64,000 nucleotides of DNA from contig CAVUPU010000001.1 of the NCBI GenBank assembly GCA_963743425.1, forward strand, positions 1,054,001 to 1,118,000, in the 5' to 3' direction. This stretch comes from JAJVID01 sp963743425. Its GTDB lineage: Bacteria; Acidobacteriota; Blastocatellia; RBC074. Shown here piece by piece: positions 17,122 to 28,482 of the stretch. Within the stretch, counting starts at the first letter, position 1, and every line of letters starts with the position of its first letter. Both the position numbers and the translations under genes were made by a program. The notes beneath the pieces are model-generated. The model had not been told where the DNA came from. It saw only the letters and a program-made list of their open reading frames with translations, and did no database searches.

Positions 17122-18729
17122 TCAAAGCGAAGAGTCTTTGGGCAAAGCGGGCGGTTGGTTCAATTTATCGTCGCCGCCTTTGAGGCCGAGTTGCGAGACG
17201 ATCTCCGGCAGATTGATCCCGAGCGCCTGCAGTTGTTGGAGTAATGAGAAGATGAGCGTCGGTCCGGTTTGCGCGAAGCGGTTGATGCCGCCGACTCCGT
17301 CGCCATTGCCTCCGCCCTGATCGATCATCACGATCTTGTCGATCTTGCCGAGAGGCTCCGAAATCGCTCTGAAAGCGGGCGCGGTGGATTCGATGATGGC
17401 GGGCAGTTTTTCGAGCAGCGTTTGCAGCCGCGCGGCTTCGTTGAATTGTCGCCAGGCTTCGGCCTTCTGCTTGATCGCTGCGGCTTCGGCCAGCCCCTGG
17501 GCTTCGGTGGCTTTGGCCTGGGCCAGTCCCTGGGCCTGAATCTTCTCGGCCTCGGCGTTGCCAAGCGCGCGAATGCGTTCGGCTTCGGCGCGGCCCTCCG
17601 CCTCTATTGCCGAGGCGCGGCCCTGGCCCTCGCGCTGCAATTTTTCGGATTCGGCTTCGGCCTGGGCGATCATCGCCTGCTTGCGGCCTTCGGCGGCGAG
17701 GATTGCGGCCTCCTGTTCACCCTGAGCGCGCAGCACCGCCGCGCGGCGCTCCGCTTCGGCCTGCTTGACGACGGTCGCTTCAAGCTCTTTCTCCTTGCGC
17801 ATGACTTCCTGCTCCTGAACAGAGATCTGCTCTTGCGTGCGGATCCTGTCGACGCGCACCTCTTCGGCGACCACCTCCTGCCTGGCCTTGGCTTCGGAGA
17901 GCGGGCCGGCCTGCTTCGCGGTGGCGCGTTCTTTCTCGATCTCGGCCCCGTATTGCGCGCGGCGGACTTCGACTTCGCGCGTGGAGAGAGCGATTTCAGC
18001 CTCGGTGGAGAGCCGGACCTTTTCGCCTTCCTGCATCGCGATCGAGGCTTTGATCTTGGAGTCGCGCTTCGCTTCGGCCTCGCCGATCTCGGCGTCGCGT
18101 TTGACTTCAGCCGTGCGCCGCTTGCCGAGCGCGTCCAGATAGCCCTCTTCGTCGCTGATCTCCTGAATCGTCAGGGCGTCGAGGCCGATGCCCATCTTCT
18201 CCAGGTCGACCGCGGCTTCACTCGTCAGCTTCTGCGCGAAGCTCTGGCGGTCATTGTTGATCTCTTCGACCGTCAGTGTGCCGAGGATGGCGCGCAGGTG
18301 GCCTTCCAGAGTTTGAAAGACCAGACGTTGAAACTCCTCGTGCGGCATGCTCAGGAATCGCTCCGAAGCCGCGCGCAACGATTCATCGTCGCCCTTGATC
18401 TTGACGTTGGCGACGGCCTTGACGGAGACGGGGACGCCTTTCGCCGTGTAGGCCCGCGAGGTCGTCAGCGGCACGGTCAGAACGTTCAGATTCAGGTACT
18501 CGACCTTTTCCAGAAATGGAATGACCAGCGTCGCGCCGCCGCGAACCAGACGATAACCGACGATCGCTCCGTCCTGCAGCTTGCGCCTGCGCCCGGAGAT
18601 CACGGCCGCCTGATTGGGCGAGACCTTGATGTAATTTTTGCCGAGCAGCGACATGGCGATCAGCAATCCCACCAGGAGGACGACAATGACGATTGGAATG
18701 AGCAAGGCTGTATCAAGTGTGTCGAACAT
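17122..18729 (-). CDS. Flotillin-like SPFH membrane scaffold protein
   Basis: 535 residues. A hydrophobic N-terminus (LLIPIVIVVLLVGLLIAMSLL) anchors it. The SPFH/band 7 domain covers about residues 30-220 (FVxPFLEKVEYLNLNV type). Then comes a long Ala/Glu-rich coiled coil (about 220-440, many AEAE and QAEAE repeats) and a flexible tail rich in Gly/Gln. Flotillins organise membrane microdomains. It follows the NfeD gene by 5 bases, a pair that usually works together. Confidence 0.92.
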   Translation of the reverse strand: MFDTLDTALLIPIVIVVLLVGLLIAMSLLGKNYIKVSPNQAAVISGRRRKLQDGAIVGYRLVRGGATLVIPFLEKVEYLNLNVLTVPLTTSRAYTAKGVPVSVKAVANVKIKGDDESLRAASERFLSMPHEEFQRLVFQTLEGHLRAILGTLTVEEINNDRQSFAQKLTSEAAVDLEKMGIGLDALTIQEISDEEGYLDALGKRRTAEVKRDAEIGEAEAKRDSKIKASIAMQEGEKVRLSTEAEIALSTREVEVRRAQYGAEIEKERATAKQAGPLSEAKARQEVVAEEVRVDRIRTQEQISVQEQEVMRKEKELEATVVKQAEAERRAAVLRAQGEQEAAILAAEGRKQAMIAQAEAESEKLQREGQGRASAIEAEGRAEAERIRALGNAEAEKIQAQGLAQAKATEAQGLAEAAAIKQKAEAWRQFNEAARLQTLLEKLPAIIESTAPAFRAISEPLGKIDKIVMIDQGGGNGDGVGGINRFAQTGPTLIFSLLQQLQALGINLPEIVSQLGLKGGDDKLNQPPALPKDSSL

Positions 18730-18734
18730 AGTTT

Positions 18735-19301
18735 TTACCTCATAAAGCTTCGTGAGCCGTTATCCACCGTGACGATCACGGATTCGCCGGCGATCTCTTC
18801 GATTCTGACCTGCGATCCTGCTTTGATCTCCGAATCGTCTTTTGCGCGAGCGAGTTTCTCGATGCGCTCGGGGCCGATCCGGCAACTGATTTGCCCGACG
18901 CTCCCGGGTTTTATGGCGACCACGACTTCAGCCGTGCGACCGATCAACTGATGAGCGCCGACGGAGCTTGAAGCCTGTTGCTGGTAGAGCAATCGCCCGA
19001 AGTAGAAGACGATTCCGCCGAGCGTGACTCCACCGAGCAGCCCGCCCATCGAGCTGAACGTGACGCTGAACCCCAGCTTCGAGCAGATCGCTCCCACTCC
19101 GCCGAAGGCCGTCAGGAAGATGCTGATCACGCGGCTGTCCAGAAGAGCGATCCCATCATTGCCGCTGTTCAAATCAATGTCCGCGTTGAGATGTTCGAAA
19201 AGATCGCCCAGAAAGAAGGACAGGAGCAGGAAAACGAACCCTGCTCCGGCAATGATCAGAAATACTGTGAGAACACTGAGACCGAAGATGAAGATGAGCA
19301 C
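18735..19301 (-). CDS. NfeD-like membrane protein
   Basis: 188 residues. Hydrophobic helices occupy the N-terminus (about residues 1-30) and middle (about 85-110). The C-terminal 80 residues (LIGRTAEVVVAIKPGSVGQI ... GSQVRIEEIAGESVIV) form the OB fold of the short NfeD type. It is first in a two-gene operon with the flotillin; NfeD proteins help assemble flotillin domains. Confidence 0.85.
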   Translation of the reverse strand: MLIFIFGLSVLTVFLIIAGAGFVFLLLSFFLGDLFEHLNADIDLNSGNDGIALLDSRVISIFLTAFGGVGAICSKLGFSVTFSSMGGLLGGVTLGGIVFYFGRLLYQQQASSSVGAHQLIGRTAEVVVAIKPGSVGQISCRIGPERIEKLARAKDDSEIKAGSQVRIEEIAGESVIVTVDNGSRSFMR

Positions 19302-19324
19302 AAATCGTATCTCCGCCGAAAAAA

Positions 19325-19411
19325 CCTGGGTACGCGTCGCTTCCAGCGTGCGAGGCTTCGATCAATGGGCGAGTAATGAAGCCTTGCGCGCTGGAAGCGA
19401 TGCGTACCCGG
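19325..19411. repeat. Inverted repeat, GGGTACGC-CTTCCAGC family
   Basis: Left arm 19325-19359 and right arm 19378-19411 are inverted copies with a few mismatches, built on GGGTACGCGTCGCTTCCAGC. A close relative lies at 42713-42806. It sits between nfeD and xylA. Confidence 0.85.
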
Positions 19412-19423
19412 AGATTTTCATTT

Positions 19424-20590
19424 TTATCTGACGCCGAGCAGCAGATCGACCACGAGTTGATCGAGTTTTTCGTATGGCAATCTCTTCTTCGTTAATTCGG
19501 CGCGGTCGAGATTCATTGACTTGATCTGTTCAGCGCGCTCTTTGGTGAATTTCAGCGGGACAGGCTCGAACGACGGATCGGTCGAACGGATTTCGGCGAG
19601 CAGCGCCTGAATCTCTTTGTCTTCGCCGAATTGCCGGGCCTTCTCTTTGAAGATCAGGTAATTTCGCATGCAGCCGGCGGCGAAATCCCAGACGCCCGCT
19701 TCGTCTTCGCTGCGATAGGCGTGGGCGTCGAAATGGCGCGGGCCTTCGTAGCCTTTCTCTTCGAGCATCTTGACCAGGAAGAAGAGGTTCTTGATCCCCT
19801 CGGAGCCGAAACGAAGGTCCTGATCGAAGCGCGGGCCTTTCTGATCGTTCAGATCGATGTGGAAGAGCTTGCCCGCTTCGAGCGCCTGCGCGACCACGTG
19901 ATAGAAGTTCAGCCCCGCCATCTGCTCGTGACCGACCTCCGGATTGACGCCGACCATTTCAGGGTGATCCAGCGTGTTGATGAAACCCAGATAGGCGCCG
20001 GTCGAAGGGAAGTAGATGTCGCCGCGCGGCTCATTCGGCTTGGCTTCGAGCGCGAACTTGTAACCGTATCCCTGCGAGATCGAATATTCGCAGAGGAAGT
20101 TCATCGCCTCGCGAAACCATTTTATCGCCTCGCAGGCGTCTCTCGCCGCGTCGGCTTCGGCGCCTTCGCGCCCGCCCCAGAAGACATAAATCTTCGCGCC
20201 GACCTCGGCGCCGAGGTCCATCGCGCGCATGGTTTTTTGAACCGTGTAAAGGCGGACGCGCGGGTCGTTCGATGTGAACGCGCCGTCCTTGAAGACGGGA
20301 TCGGAGAAGAGATTGGTGGTCGCCATCGGAACGACCATTCCGTAATCGCCCAGAGCTTTTTTGAACTCGCCGACGATCTTGTCGCGTTCGGCGGCCCCGG
20401 CGTCAATCGGGACGAGATCGTTGTCGTGGAAGTTGACGCCATAAGCGCCAAGCTCGGATAGGCGCTTGACGATTGTGATTGGCGAAATCGGCTGGCGGGT
20501 AGGCTCTCCGAACGGATCGCGTCCCGGATTCCCGACTGTCCAGAGGCCAAAGGAGAATTTGTGTTCCTTCTCAGGTTGCAGATTGTTCAT
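19424..20590 (-). CDS. xylA: Xylose isomerase
   Basis: 388 residues, the short class I (actinobacterial) type. Active-site residues are visible: His55 in NFHDND, the Trp in YVFWGGREG, metal ligands in ALEAKPNEPRG, NPEVGHEQM and HIDLNDQKGPRFDQD, and a final Asp in RHFDAHAYRSED. It turns D-xylose (or D-glucose) into the ketose in the cytoplasm. No xylulokinase or transporter is nearby. Confidence 0.95.
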   Translation of the reverse strand: MNNLQPEKEHKFSFGLWTVGNPGRDPFGEPTRQPISPITIVKRLSELGAYGVNFHDNDLVPIDAGAAERDKIVGEFKKALGDYGMVVPMATTNLFSDPVFKDGAFTSNDPRVRLYTVQKTMRAMDLGAEVGAKIYVFWGGREGAEADAARDACEAIKWFREAMNFLCEYSISQGYGYKFALEAKPNEPRGDIYFPSTGAYLGFINTLDHPEMVGVNPEVGHEQMAGLNFYHVVAQALEAGKLFHIDLNDQKGPRFDQDLRFGSEGIKNLFFLVKMLEEKGYEGPRHFDAHAYRSEDEAGVWDFAAGCMRNYLIFKEKARQFGEDKEIQALLAEIRSTDPSFEPVPLKFTKERAEQIKSMNLDRAELTKKRLPYEKLDQLVVDLLLGVR

Positions 20591-20610
20591 CGCTCAATTC
20601 CTCGGAAAAT

Positions 20611-20691
20611 AGTGGGCAGTGGGCAGTGGGCAGTGGATAGTGGGCGGTGAAGAGGTCAAAACTGCCCACTATCCACTGCCCACTGCCCACT
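20611..20691. repeat. Tandem and inverted repeat of GCAGTGG units
   Basis: The left arm 20611-20645 repeats AGTGGGCAGTGGGC and the right arm 20664-20691 is its inverse. The wider gap 20591-20949 (359 bases) contains no gene that I can support; positions 20692-20949 show no clear motif. Confidence 0.8.
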
Positions 20692-20949
20692 TTTATCACG
20701 AGCGCGTGATTGTAGCCGATGACGCGCGACTCTAGGAAGAGACACGGGTAGATTCTCCGGTCACAGCGAGAACCGCTCCCTGTACCGTACCGAACAGCGA
20801 GAAGAGCGACGAATGATGAGCGTGAAGAAGGCGCCGACTGTTCGTGATGAGCGTCGAGCGGCGGATTCCACTCGGCTCATCACCGTTCAATCGTCATTGC
20901 GGTCAGCCGGTAAAGAAGAGGCAAAGATAGAGAAGAGAAGACCTGAGAG

Positions 20950-21162
20950 TTATGCCGACTGAGGGTCTCCCTCGGAGAACAATGCGGCGAAGGCTTCGCG
21001 CGCGCCAAGGGTCTTTTCGCTGCGGTTCTTCAACCATTCGCGCGGCGCCTCAAAAGGAGAGCGAGCCGCGTTCGGTTTCTTGCCGCGCGGTTTCCTGGCC
21101 TTGCGAGCCTGTCGCAATTGCTTTTGCAGAGGAGAATCTTTCTTGATCAATTTAGCTTTCAT
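20950..21162 (-). CDS. Small basic hypothetical protein
   Basis: 70 residues from ATG 21162, chosen because GGAAGGT lies 7-12 bases before it; the frame is open to 21213. The N-terminal half is very basic (KAKLIKKDSPLQKQLRQARK, then KPRGKKPNAARS) and the C-terminus is neutral (GAREAFAALFSEGDPQSA). It could bind nucleic acid. I do not recognise a family. Confidence 0.45.
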   Translation of the reverse strand: MKAKLIKKDSPLQKQLRQARKARKPRGKKPNAARSPFEAPREWLKNRSEKTLGAREAFAALFSEGDPQSA

Positions 21163-21565
21163 AAATTTACCTTCCACCTTCCAATAGTCTTGTCCAAAAG
21201 AACGAAAATCCAACGGGAGCCTTGCACAGGCTGAAAAAAACGGTTATCCGCTGAGCATCGATATGCGCAGGAATAAACTCGACTAAAGAATTTCTTACGC
21301 TTGATTTTCCGACTTTGCCATCGCTGAGAAATGTTGTCGGCTCCAAACCGGGCCAAACCAGCCCAGAGCGGGAGGATCCTCGTCGCTAGCGGGAATTGGA
21401 AGCCTGGAAAGCGAAGCGGCGAAGCTAAAGTAGTTTCGATGAGTTGCTCGAACTCTTGGGTCTATGGACGGGGAGCCGGCAAATCTCAAGAAACGTCAGG
21501 ACGAGAGTTCTGACAGTCGCCTTCGCGGCATCTCGATGACTGTTGGATTGTCAAGTCTGAGAACC

Positions 21566-21641
<76 letters not shown>

Positions 21642-21725
21642 ATCGGAAACTGCTTTTTATCCTATGCACGAGCGTTTTGTCAACGGGACGAAGTGAGGAA
21701 ATTTCAAATGTCGCGTCGCCGCCAC

Positions 21726-22193
21726 TCACCTCCGGCTGAATCTCAGCTCAGAGAAATATCCGCGCCTCAAAGTTACGCTCGGAACGCCGCCGGGTTTCAC
21801 GATGACGGACGCCACATCGTATCGGTACGGCTCCTCCGAGACCTCGGCGCCTCGGCGATAGACGCGGGCCGCCCGGATGATCTGGCGCTGTTTGCGAATG
21901 TCCACGGCGGTCTCCGGCGCGGCGATCTCGTCGCTCGAACGGGTTTTGACTTCGATGAAAGCCAGCGTGAATGGCCGCGTTAATTCATCATAGGCGACGA
22001 TGTCAATCTCGCCCGTGATCCGGCGACCGTCTCTGCTGTGACCTATCGGAGCGATGAAATTGGCGGCGACTATCCGGTAGCCTTGCCGCTTGAGATACTC
22101 CGCAACCAGCCGCTCGCCGTATTCTCCCAACGCCAGATGCGACGGACGAGCCTTCTCTTTGCGAAGCTTTCTGAACAGATTCGATAAAAACAT
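21726..22193 (-). CDS. YraN/UPF0102 family nuclease-like protein
   Basis: 155 residues from ATG 22193; the frame is open to 22235. The restriction-endonuclease-like core is clear: LGEYGERLVAEYLKRQGYRI, then GEIDIVAYD and FIEVKTRSS, the D-ExK motif. YraN proteins are widespread and thought to act on branched DNA. It faces tRNA-Gly and diverges from the ChaN gene. Confidence 0.88.
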   Translation of the reverse strand: MFLSNLFRKLRKEKARPSHLALGEYGERLVAEYLKRQGYRIVAANFIAPIGHSRDGRRITGEIDIVAYDELTRPFTLAFIEVKTRSSDEIAAPETAVDIRKQRQIIRAARVYRRGAEVSEEPYRYDVASVIVKPGGVPSVTLRRGYFSELRFSRR

Positions 22194-22275
22194 ATGTTTC
22201 TGAAATCGAAGGCGAGCGGTTATACTGCCGATCAATCAGAACGGATCGAAAGCTCCTCCTGATCGGATAATTAAA

Positions 22276-23334
22276 GTGAAACGGATAAGAATCACAATGA
22301 TCACAACCCCACATCGTTTTCTATTGGCCGCGATTGTTTTATCAAGTTCCGTATTAATTGCGCGCGCTCAGCAATCTCCTCATATGAGTTCAGGATACAT
22401 TCCGCATCGGGTCTACAAATCGGACGGAAAACGATTCAGCGACTTCGAGGCCATGCTGGCCGAGATCGCCAGAGCCGACGTGGCCTTTGTGGGCGAACAG
22501 CACGACGACCCGGCGACTCATCGCCTCGAGCGGGCCATTCTGGAGGGGCTGGCGCGCCGGCGTGGAAACGTGGTTGTCGCCATGGAGATGTTCGAGCGCG
22601 ACACGCAGCCTTCCCTCGACGAATACCTTGCGGGGCGGTTAAACGAAGAAGAATTTCTGAGGGCCTCGCGCCCCTGGCCGCGCTACATGACCGACTACCG
22701 GCCGCTGATCGAGTTCGCCCGCGTGCACGGGTGGAGAGTCATCGCCAGCAACGCTCCCAGGCGCATCGCCAGTCAGGTCTCGAGAGAGGGGCTCACCGCC
22801 GCGCGGCCTGATTCCGAATCGGAGCGAAAGCTGGTCGCCGCCGAATTCTCCTGCCCGATGGATGATTACTTCAAACGGTTCGCCGAAGCCATGGGCAAAG
22901 GGCATCCCGGAGCGCATCAAAAGCAGGAGGATGAGAAACAAACCGACAAGAAGCGGGAAGAGGAGCGGCGGGCGGTGATCGAGCGTTTTTATTACGCTCA
23001 ATGCGTGAAGGACGAAACGATGGCCGAGTCCGTAGCCAACGCTCTGATCGCTCTGGGCGCTCAGGGGACACAGTCCAACGCTCAAGGCAGGCCGCTCGTG
23101 GTTCATTTCAACGGCGCGTTTCACAGCGATTATCGTTTGGGCGCGGCTTCGCGAGCCATCCGCCGGGCGCCGAAATCGAACGTCAAAGTGATCTCGGTTG
23201 TCCCGGTCGAAAACCTCGACGTTATCAACGTCGACGAATACCGAAAGCGTGGCGATTACATCATCTTCACGCTCAAACCGCCTGCGCCCCAACAGACCCA
23301 ATCGAAAACCCGAAGTGAGTTTGTGACGAAATAA
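22276..23334 (+). CDS. ChaN-family protein, exported
   Basis: 352 residues with a signal peptide (FLLAAIVLSSSVLIARA). The ChaN/haem-binding uptake domain (Tiki-like fold) covers about residues 35-325 with VAFVGEQHDDPATHRLE, VVVAMEMFERDTQ and the late VHFNGAFHSDYRLG, each part of the metal/haem site. A Lys/Glu-rich insertion (KQEDEKQTDKKREEERR) is seen around residue 220. It diverges from the YraN gene. Confidence 0.82.
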   Translation: MKRIRITMITTPHRFLLAAIVLSSSVLIARAQQSPHMSSGYIPHRVYKSDGKRFSDFEAMLAEIARADVAFVGEQHDDPATHRLERAILEGLARRRGNVVVAMEMFERDTQPSLDEYLAGRLNEEEFLRASRPWPRYMTDYRPLIEFARVHGWRVIASNAPRRIASQVSREGLTAARPDSESERKLVAAEFSCPMDDYFKRFAEAMGKGHPGAHQKQEDEKQTDKKREEERRAVIERFYYAQCVKDETMAESVANALIALGAQGTQSNAQGRPLVVHFNGAFHSDYRLGAASRAIRRAPKSNVKVISVVPVENLDVINVDEYRKRGDYIIFTLKPPAPQQTQSKTRSEFVTK

Positions 23335-23359
23335 CCCCTCTCACGACGTGAAAGGCAAT

Positions 23360-23692
23360 ATGAATAATACCAAGCTTGATTTCGTCATTGTCTCTGACTG
23401 TTGTCCAGTCGGCTGCTCAATTGATGTTTTTCTAGTTAAAAGCCGTAGAGACGGGCACATTTATTCATATTGCTGGGCTTGTGGCGCGATGTGGCAACAT
23501 CCCATTGGGGCAAGACGGGGCGATACTGCTGGAGAGATATTGGATCCTCGTCCCCACTTGCCAGAAGGGTTTGCATTACCGACCGATGCAGAGATTGCCG
23601 CGGCGGGGTTCTCGAAATACGTATTATCCAAGCGCCAGGACGATTACTGCCAGGAGTATTTCGAGACTGAACTTAATGAACTTAAACAATAA
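23360..23692 (+). CDS. Hypothetical Cys-rich protein
   Basis: 110 residues from ATG 23360, preceded by AAAGG. Cysteines in DCCPVGC and CWACG suggest a zinc-binding N-terminal half. The C-terminus is helical and acidic. I do not recognise a family; it may be a small zinc-ribbon protein. It ends 26 bases before a convergent gene. Confidence 0.5.
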   Translation: MNNTKLDFVIVSDCCPVGCSIDVFLVKSRRDGHIYSYCWACGAMWQHPIGARRGDTAGEILDPRPHLPEGFALPTDAEIAAAGFSKYVLSKRQDDYCQEYFETELNELKQ

Positions 23693-23718
23693 TGTTTTTT
23701 GCTCATCCAAAACTCCGA

Positions 23719-24129
23719 TCAAAACGGAACGTCATCCTCATTGTATTGCTCTTTCGGCAGGTCGCGCGTCTTGCCGGATTCCAAATCCTCCTGCATGCCG
23801 TCCACCATCCGCGACAGTTCAAAGGCTGCGACGAGCGCCTGATGGTAAATCTCGCGCAGCATCGGGTAGTAATCCGATTCGTGACGCCGGGCGACCACTT
23901 CGTCAATGAGCAATCCGTCGCGAGTAGTCAAATAAGCCGTGTAGCGGGCATCGAGCGTCCGTTCATCGGCGTCATTGGTTTCGATGCGCACAATGCCTGC
24001 GCCGAGCGCAATACGGAAATTACATCGAGCGCCACTCGCGTATTGCCGGACCGGGCTCCAGGGCAAGCAGCGGCATTCGGCGGTCTTGCGCAGTTGGTCG
24101 AGCAGTTGTAGGAATTGTGGGCTGGCCAT
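23719..24129 (-). CDS. Hypothetical protein with SSB-like C-terminal tail, paralog 1
   Basis: 136 residues from ATG 24129, with GGAGG 7-11 bases before it. About half its residues match the gene directly upstream (24147-24557), so the two are tandem duplicates. Shared core: RIALGAGIVRI, LTTRDGLLIDEVVA, YYPMLREIYHQA, VDGMQEDLESG. It ends in EDDVPF, which resembles the acidic tail of single-stranded DNA binding protein (DDDIPF). I do not recognise the family. Confidence 0.6.
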   Translation of the reverse strand: MASPQFLQLLDQLRKTAECRCLPWSPVRQYASGARCNFRIALGAGIVRIETNDADERTLDARYTAYLTTRDGLLIDEVVARRHESDYYPMLREIYHQALVAAFELSRMVDGMQEDLESGKTRDLPKEQYNEDDVPF

Positions 24130-24146
24130 AACGTTCCTCCTTATTC

Positions 24147-24557
24147 TCAAAACGGAATGTCGCTCTCGTTGAAATTGTCCTTAGGCAGATCGCGCACGGC
24201 GCCGGATTCCAGGTCGGCCCGCATGCCGTCCACCAATCGTGGTAGATCGAACGCCGCGATTCGCGCCTGATGATAAAGCTCGCGAATCATCGGGTAGTAA
24301 TCTTGCTCGATTTGATGAGCGATCACTTCGTCAACCAGCAGGCCTTCGCGTGTGGTCAGGCGGGCTTTGTAGCAGGCGTGCAGCGTATGTTCGTCGTCGT
24401 CCTCGCACGCGATGCTTACGATTCCCGCGCCGAGCGCGATGCGAAGATCGCACCGGCTCGAACCGGGCCACTGCCGAACCGGCTGCCAGGGCAGCGGGCG
24501 CCGCTCCGCGGCTTTGCGCAGTTGCTCAAGAAGATGCATGAATTGTGGCTTGGCCAT
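24147..24557 (-). CDS. Hypothetical protein with SSB-like C-terminal tail, paralog 2
   Basis: 136 residues, same length and layout as the downstream copy: LPWQPVRQW, RIALGAGIVSI, LTTREGLLVDEVIA, YYPMIRELYHQA, VDGMRADLESGAVRDLP. It ends in ESDIPF. Start context GGAG-AACGTTATGGCC is shared with the other copy, so the duplication included the ribosome site. Function unknown; the tail suggests binding to partners of SSB. Confidence 0.6.
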   Translation of the reverse strand: MAKPQFMHLLEQLRKAAERRPLPWQPVRQWPGSSRCDLRIALGAGIVSIACEDDDEHTLHACYKARLTTREGLLVDEVIAHQIEQDYYPMIRELYHQARIAAFDLPRLVDGMRADLESGAVRDLPKDNFNESDIPF

Positions 24558-24648
24558 AACGTTTCTCCTTTAAACTAGAATGGGATCTGGTGAGTCATCT
24601 CTATCCTGTTCCGGCGGCGGTTCGCGTGAACGGCTCGCTTCCAAATCG

Positions 24649-26172
<1,524 letters not shown>

Positions 26173-26230
26173 AAGTTTATTTCCCAGGCTGTCAGTCAGA
26201 AAAATTGAAGCATTTTCCATATATCACTTG

Positions 26231-26299
26231 CCATTTTTCATTTGTCATTGCCGGAACTGCGCGGCGAGTGGCAATGACAAATGAAAAACGTAAAATGGC
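26231..26299. repeat. Inverted repeat, CATTTTCCATTTGTCATTGCC family
   Basis: Left arm 26231-26252 and right arm 26270-26299 pair with small bulges. Relatives lie at 48967-49065 and 59720-59848. It sits between zwf and tpx. Confidence 0.85.
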
Positions 26300-26347
26300 A
26301 AATGGAAAATGGAACGCGGTTACATCTCAGAATGTTTGCGTCATCGC

Positions 26348-26848
26348 TTATTGCGCGGCGGCCAGGGCGGCTGCGTAATTCGGGTGCTCGGCGATTTCCG
26401 CGACGTACTCGGCGTATTTGACCTTGTTGTTCGGGTCGATCACGAACACGGCGCGCGCATGCAAACGATCGAGCGGCCCGCCCTGGATCAACACGCCGTA
26501 ATTAGAGCCGAACGACGCGTCGCGGTGATCGCTGGCTGCGGTGACTTTGTCCACGCCCGCCGCGCCGCACCATCGCTTCATTGCGAACGGCAGATCCATG
26601 CTGACGCAAACGATCTCGACGTTCGGCAGCTTCGCGGCCTCTTCGTTGAACCTTCTGGTCTCGGCGTCGCAGACCGGCGTGTCGAGCGAAGGCACGGCGG
26701 CGATGATCCTCGTCTTGCCAGCGCCGCTCGCCAGCGTGTAATCGCTCATGTCGATCTTCTGAAGTGTGAAATCAGGCGCGTCCTGGCCGGCCATCACTTC
26801 CGCGCCTGCCAGAGTTACGGGATTACCTTTGAGTGAAACTGAAGCCAT
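26348..26848 (-). CDS. tpx: Thiol peroxidase
   Basis: 166 residues, normal for the family. Peroxidatic Cys60 lies in PSLDTPVCD and resolving Cys94 in KRWCGAAG. It reduces peroxides with thioredoxin. It lies between zwf and gnd on the same strand, genes that supply the NADPH it depends on. Confidence 0.93.
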   Translation of the reverse strand: MASVSLKGNPVTLAGAEVMAGQDAPDFTLQKIDMSDYTLASGAGKTRIIAAVPSLDTPVCDAETRRFNEEAAKLPNVEIVCVSMDLPFAMKRWCGAAGVDKVTAASDHRDASFGSNYGVLIQGGPLDRLHARAVFVIDPNNKVKYAEYVAEIAEHPNYAAALAAAQ

Positions 26849-26918
26849 TGATTCTCCTTTGATATTGGATATTGAATGTTGATTGATGACGAACGGGGAA
26901 GCGGATTATACAGCCTTG

Positions 26919-27070
26919 AGGATCGAGGATCGAGGATCGAGGATTGCGGATTGCGGATTGCGGATTGCGGATTGATTATAGATTCTACAATTACGGTATC
27001 CGCATTTTGCGATTTCAGATTACCGAATGAGGCTCAAAAATCCGCAATCCGCAATCCGCAATCCACAATC

Positions 27071-27071
<1 letters not shown>
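26919..27071. repeat. Tandem GGATTGCG units with distant inverse
   Basis: 26919-26978 repeats GAGGATCGAG units, then GGATTGCG units, about 7-8 bases each. 27036-27071 carries the inverse (AATCCGCAATCCGCAATCC). The pair lies just beyond the stop of gnd and may act as its terminator. Confidence 0.75.
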
Positions 27072-27779
<708 letters not shown>

Positions 27780-27805
<26 letters not shown>

Positions 27806-28055
27806 AAACTTCGATAACCCGTTCGATGGTCTTTTCAGTCGGGTCGCCGGCGGGGACCATCATCCAGACGGCGCGAGGCTTTCGCATCTTTTCGACCAGA
27901 TCCTCGATCGTGCTCGCGCCTCCCGCGCCTTCGCCCTCCAGTTGCTTGACGCTCTCGGCGTTGAGGTCGAAGACGAAGCATTCGTGCCCGCCCCGGATCA
28001 GACGCCGAACCATGTTGGCGCCCATCCGGCCCAGGCCAATCATTCCCATTTGCAT
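27780..28055 (-). CDS. gnd: 6-phosphogluconate dehydrogenase, N-terminal part (frame-broken)
   Basis: From ATG 28055 (AAGGAG 8 bases upstream): MQMGMIGLGRMGANMVRRLI, then VWMMVPAGDPTEKTIERVI, the coenzyme-binding start of Gnd. After GTTATCGAAG the frame changes: expected KFMSGGDIVIDGG is present one frame away. Removing one base there gives the family's spacing. It is likely one gene with an indel. Confidence 0.88.
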
Positions 28056-28173
28056 TGAGATCGCTCCTTGATCTGAATGTGCAGTCGTGAAATGAGAGGG
28101 GAGTGTAGAACTTGAGGGGACGGCTGACAAGGCGCCTGGTCGCTTCCTTGTGTTTCAACAGCTTCCGAGACTA

Positions 28174-28315
28174 AGGGCGCGTAAAAAATTAACTTCCCGG
28201 ATCAGTACCGCGAGCGGTAGCGAGCGTGGCTCATAAGTGAAGCCACGCTCGCTACCGCTCGCGGTACTGATCCGGCGCTCCACTGAATCCCGGAAGTTAA
28301 TTTTTTACGCGCCCT
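28174..28315. repeat. Nested hairpin element, about 140 bases
   Basis: Outer arms 28174-28199 and 28289-28315 (GGGCGCGTAAAAAATTAACT and inverse) enclose inner arms 28203-28233 and 28242-28273 (CAGTACCGCGAGCGGTAGCG). It lies in the divergent gap between gnd and the first PQQ propeller; the rest of the gap (28316-28482) shows no clear motif. Confidence 0.9.
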
Positions 28316-28482
28316 GAGGAACGGAGTTAAGTCATGATCCACCGTGACCGATTGCGTATTGAAAAGAAGCCTTGTAGCTTATCTACGCTCCGCAAACCGG
28401 GCGCGATTCGAGACGGGTTGCGGAGACCGACATTCCTGAGATTACTTGTAAACCGTTTTTCGTGGGAGAAAGGGAAATTCGA

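Noticed and set aside
17269..18951. Long plus-strand frame opposite flotillin
   Set aside because: Antisense shadow of the Ala/Glu-rich coiled coil; similar shadows lie opposite sdhA, xylA and the hydrolase.
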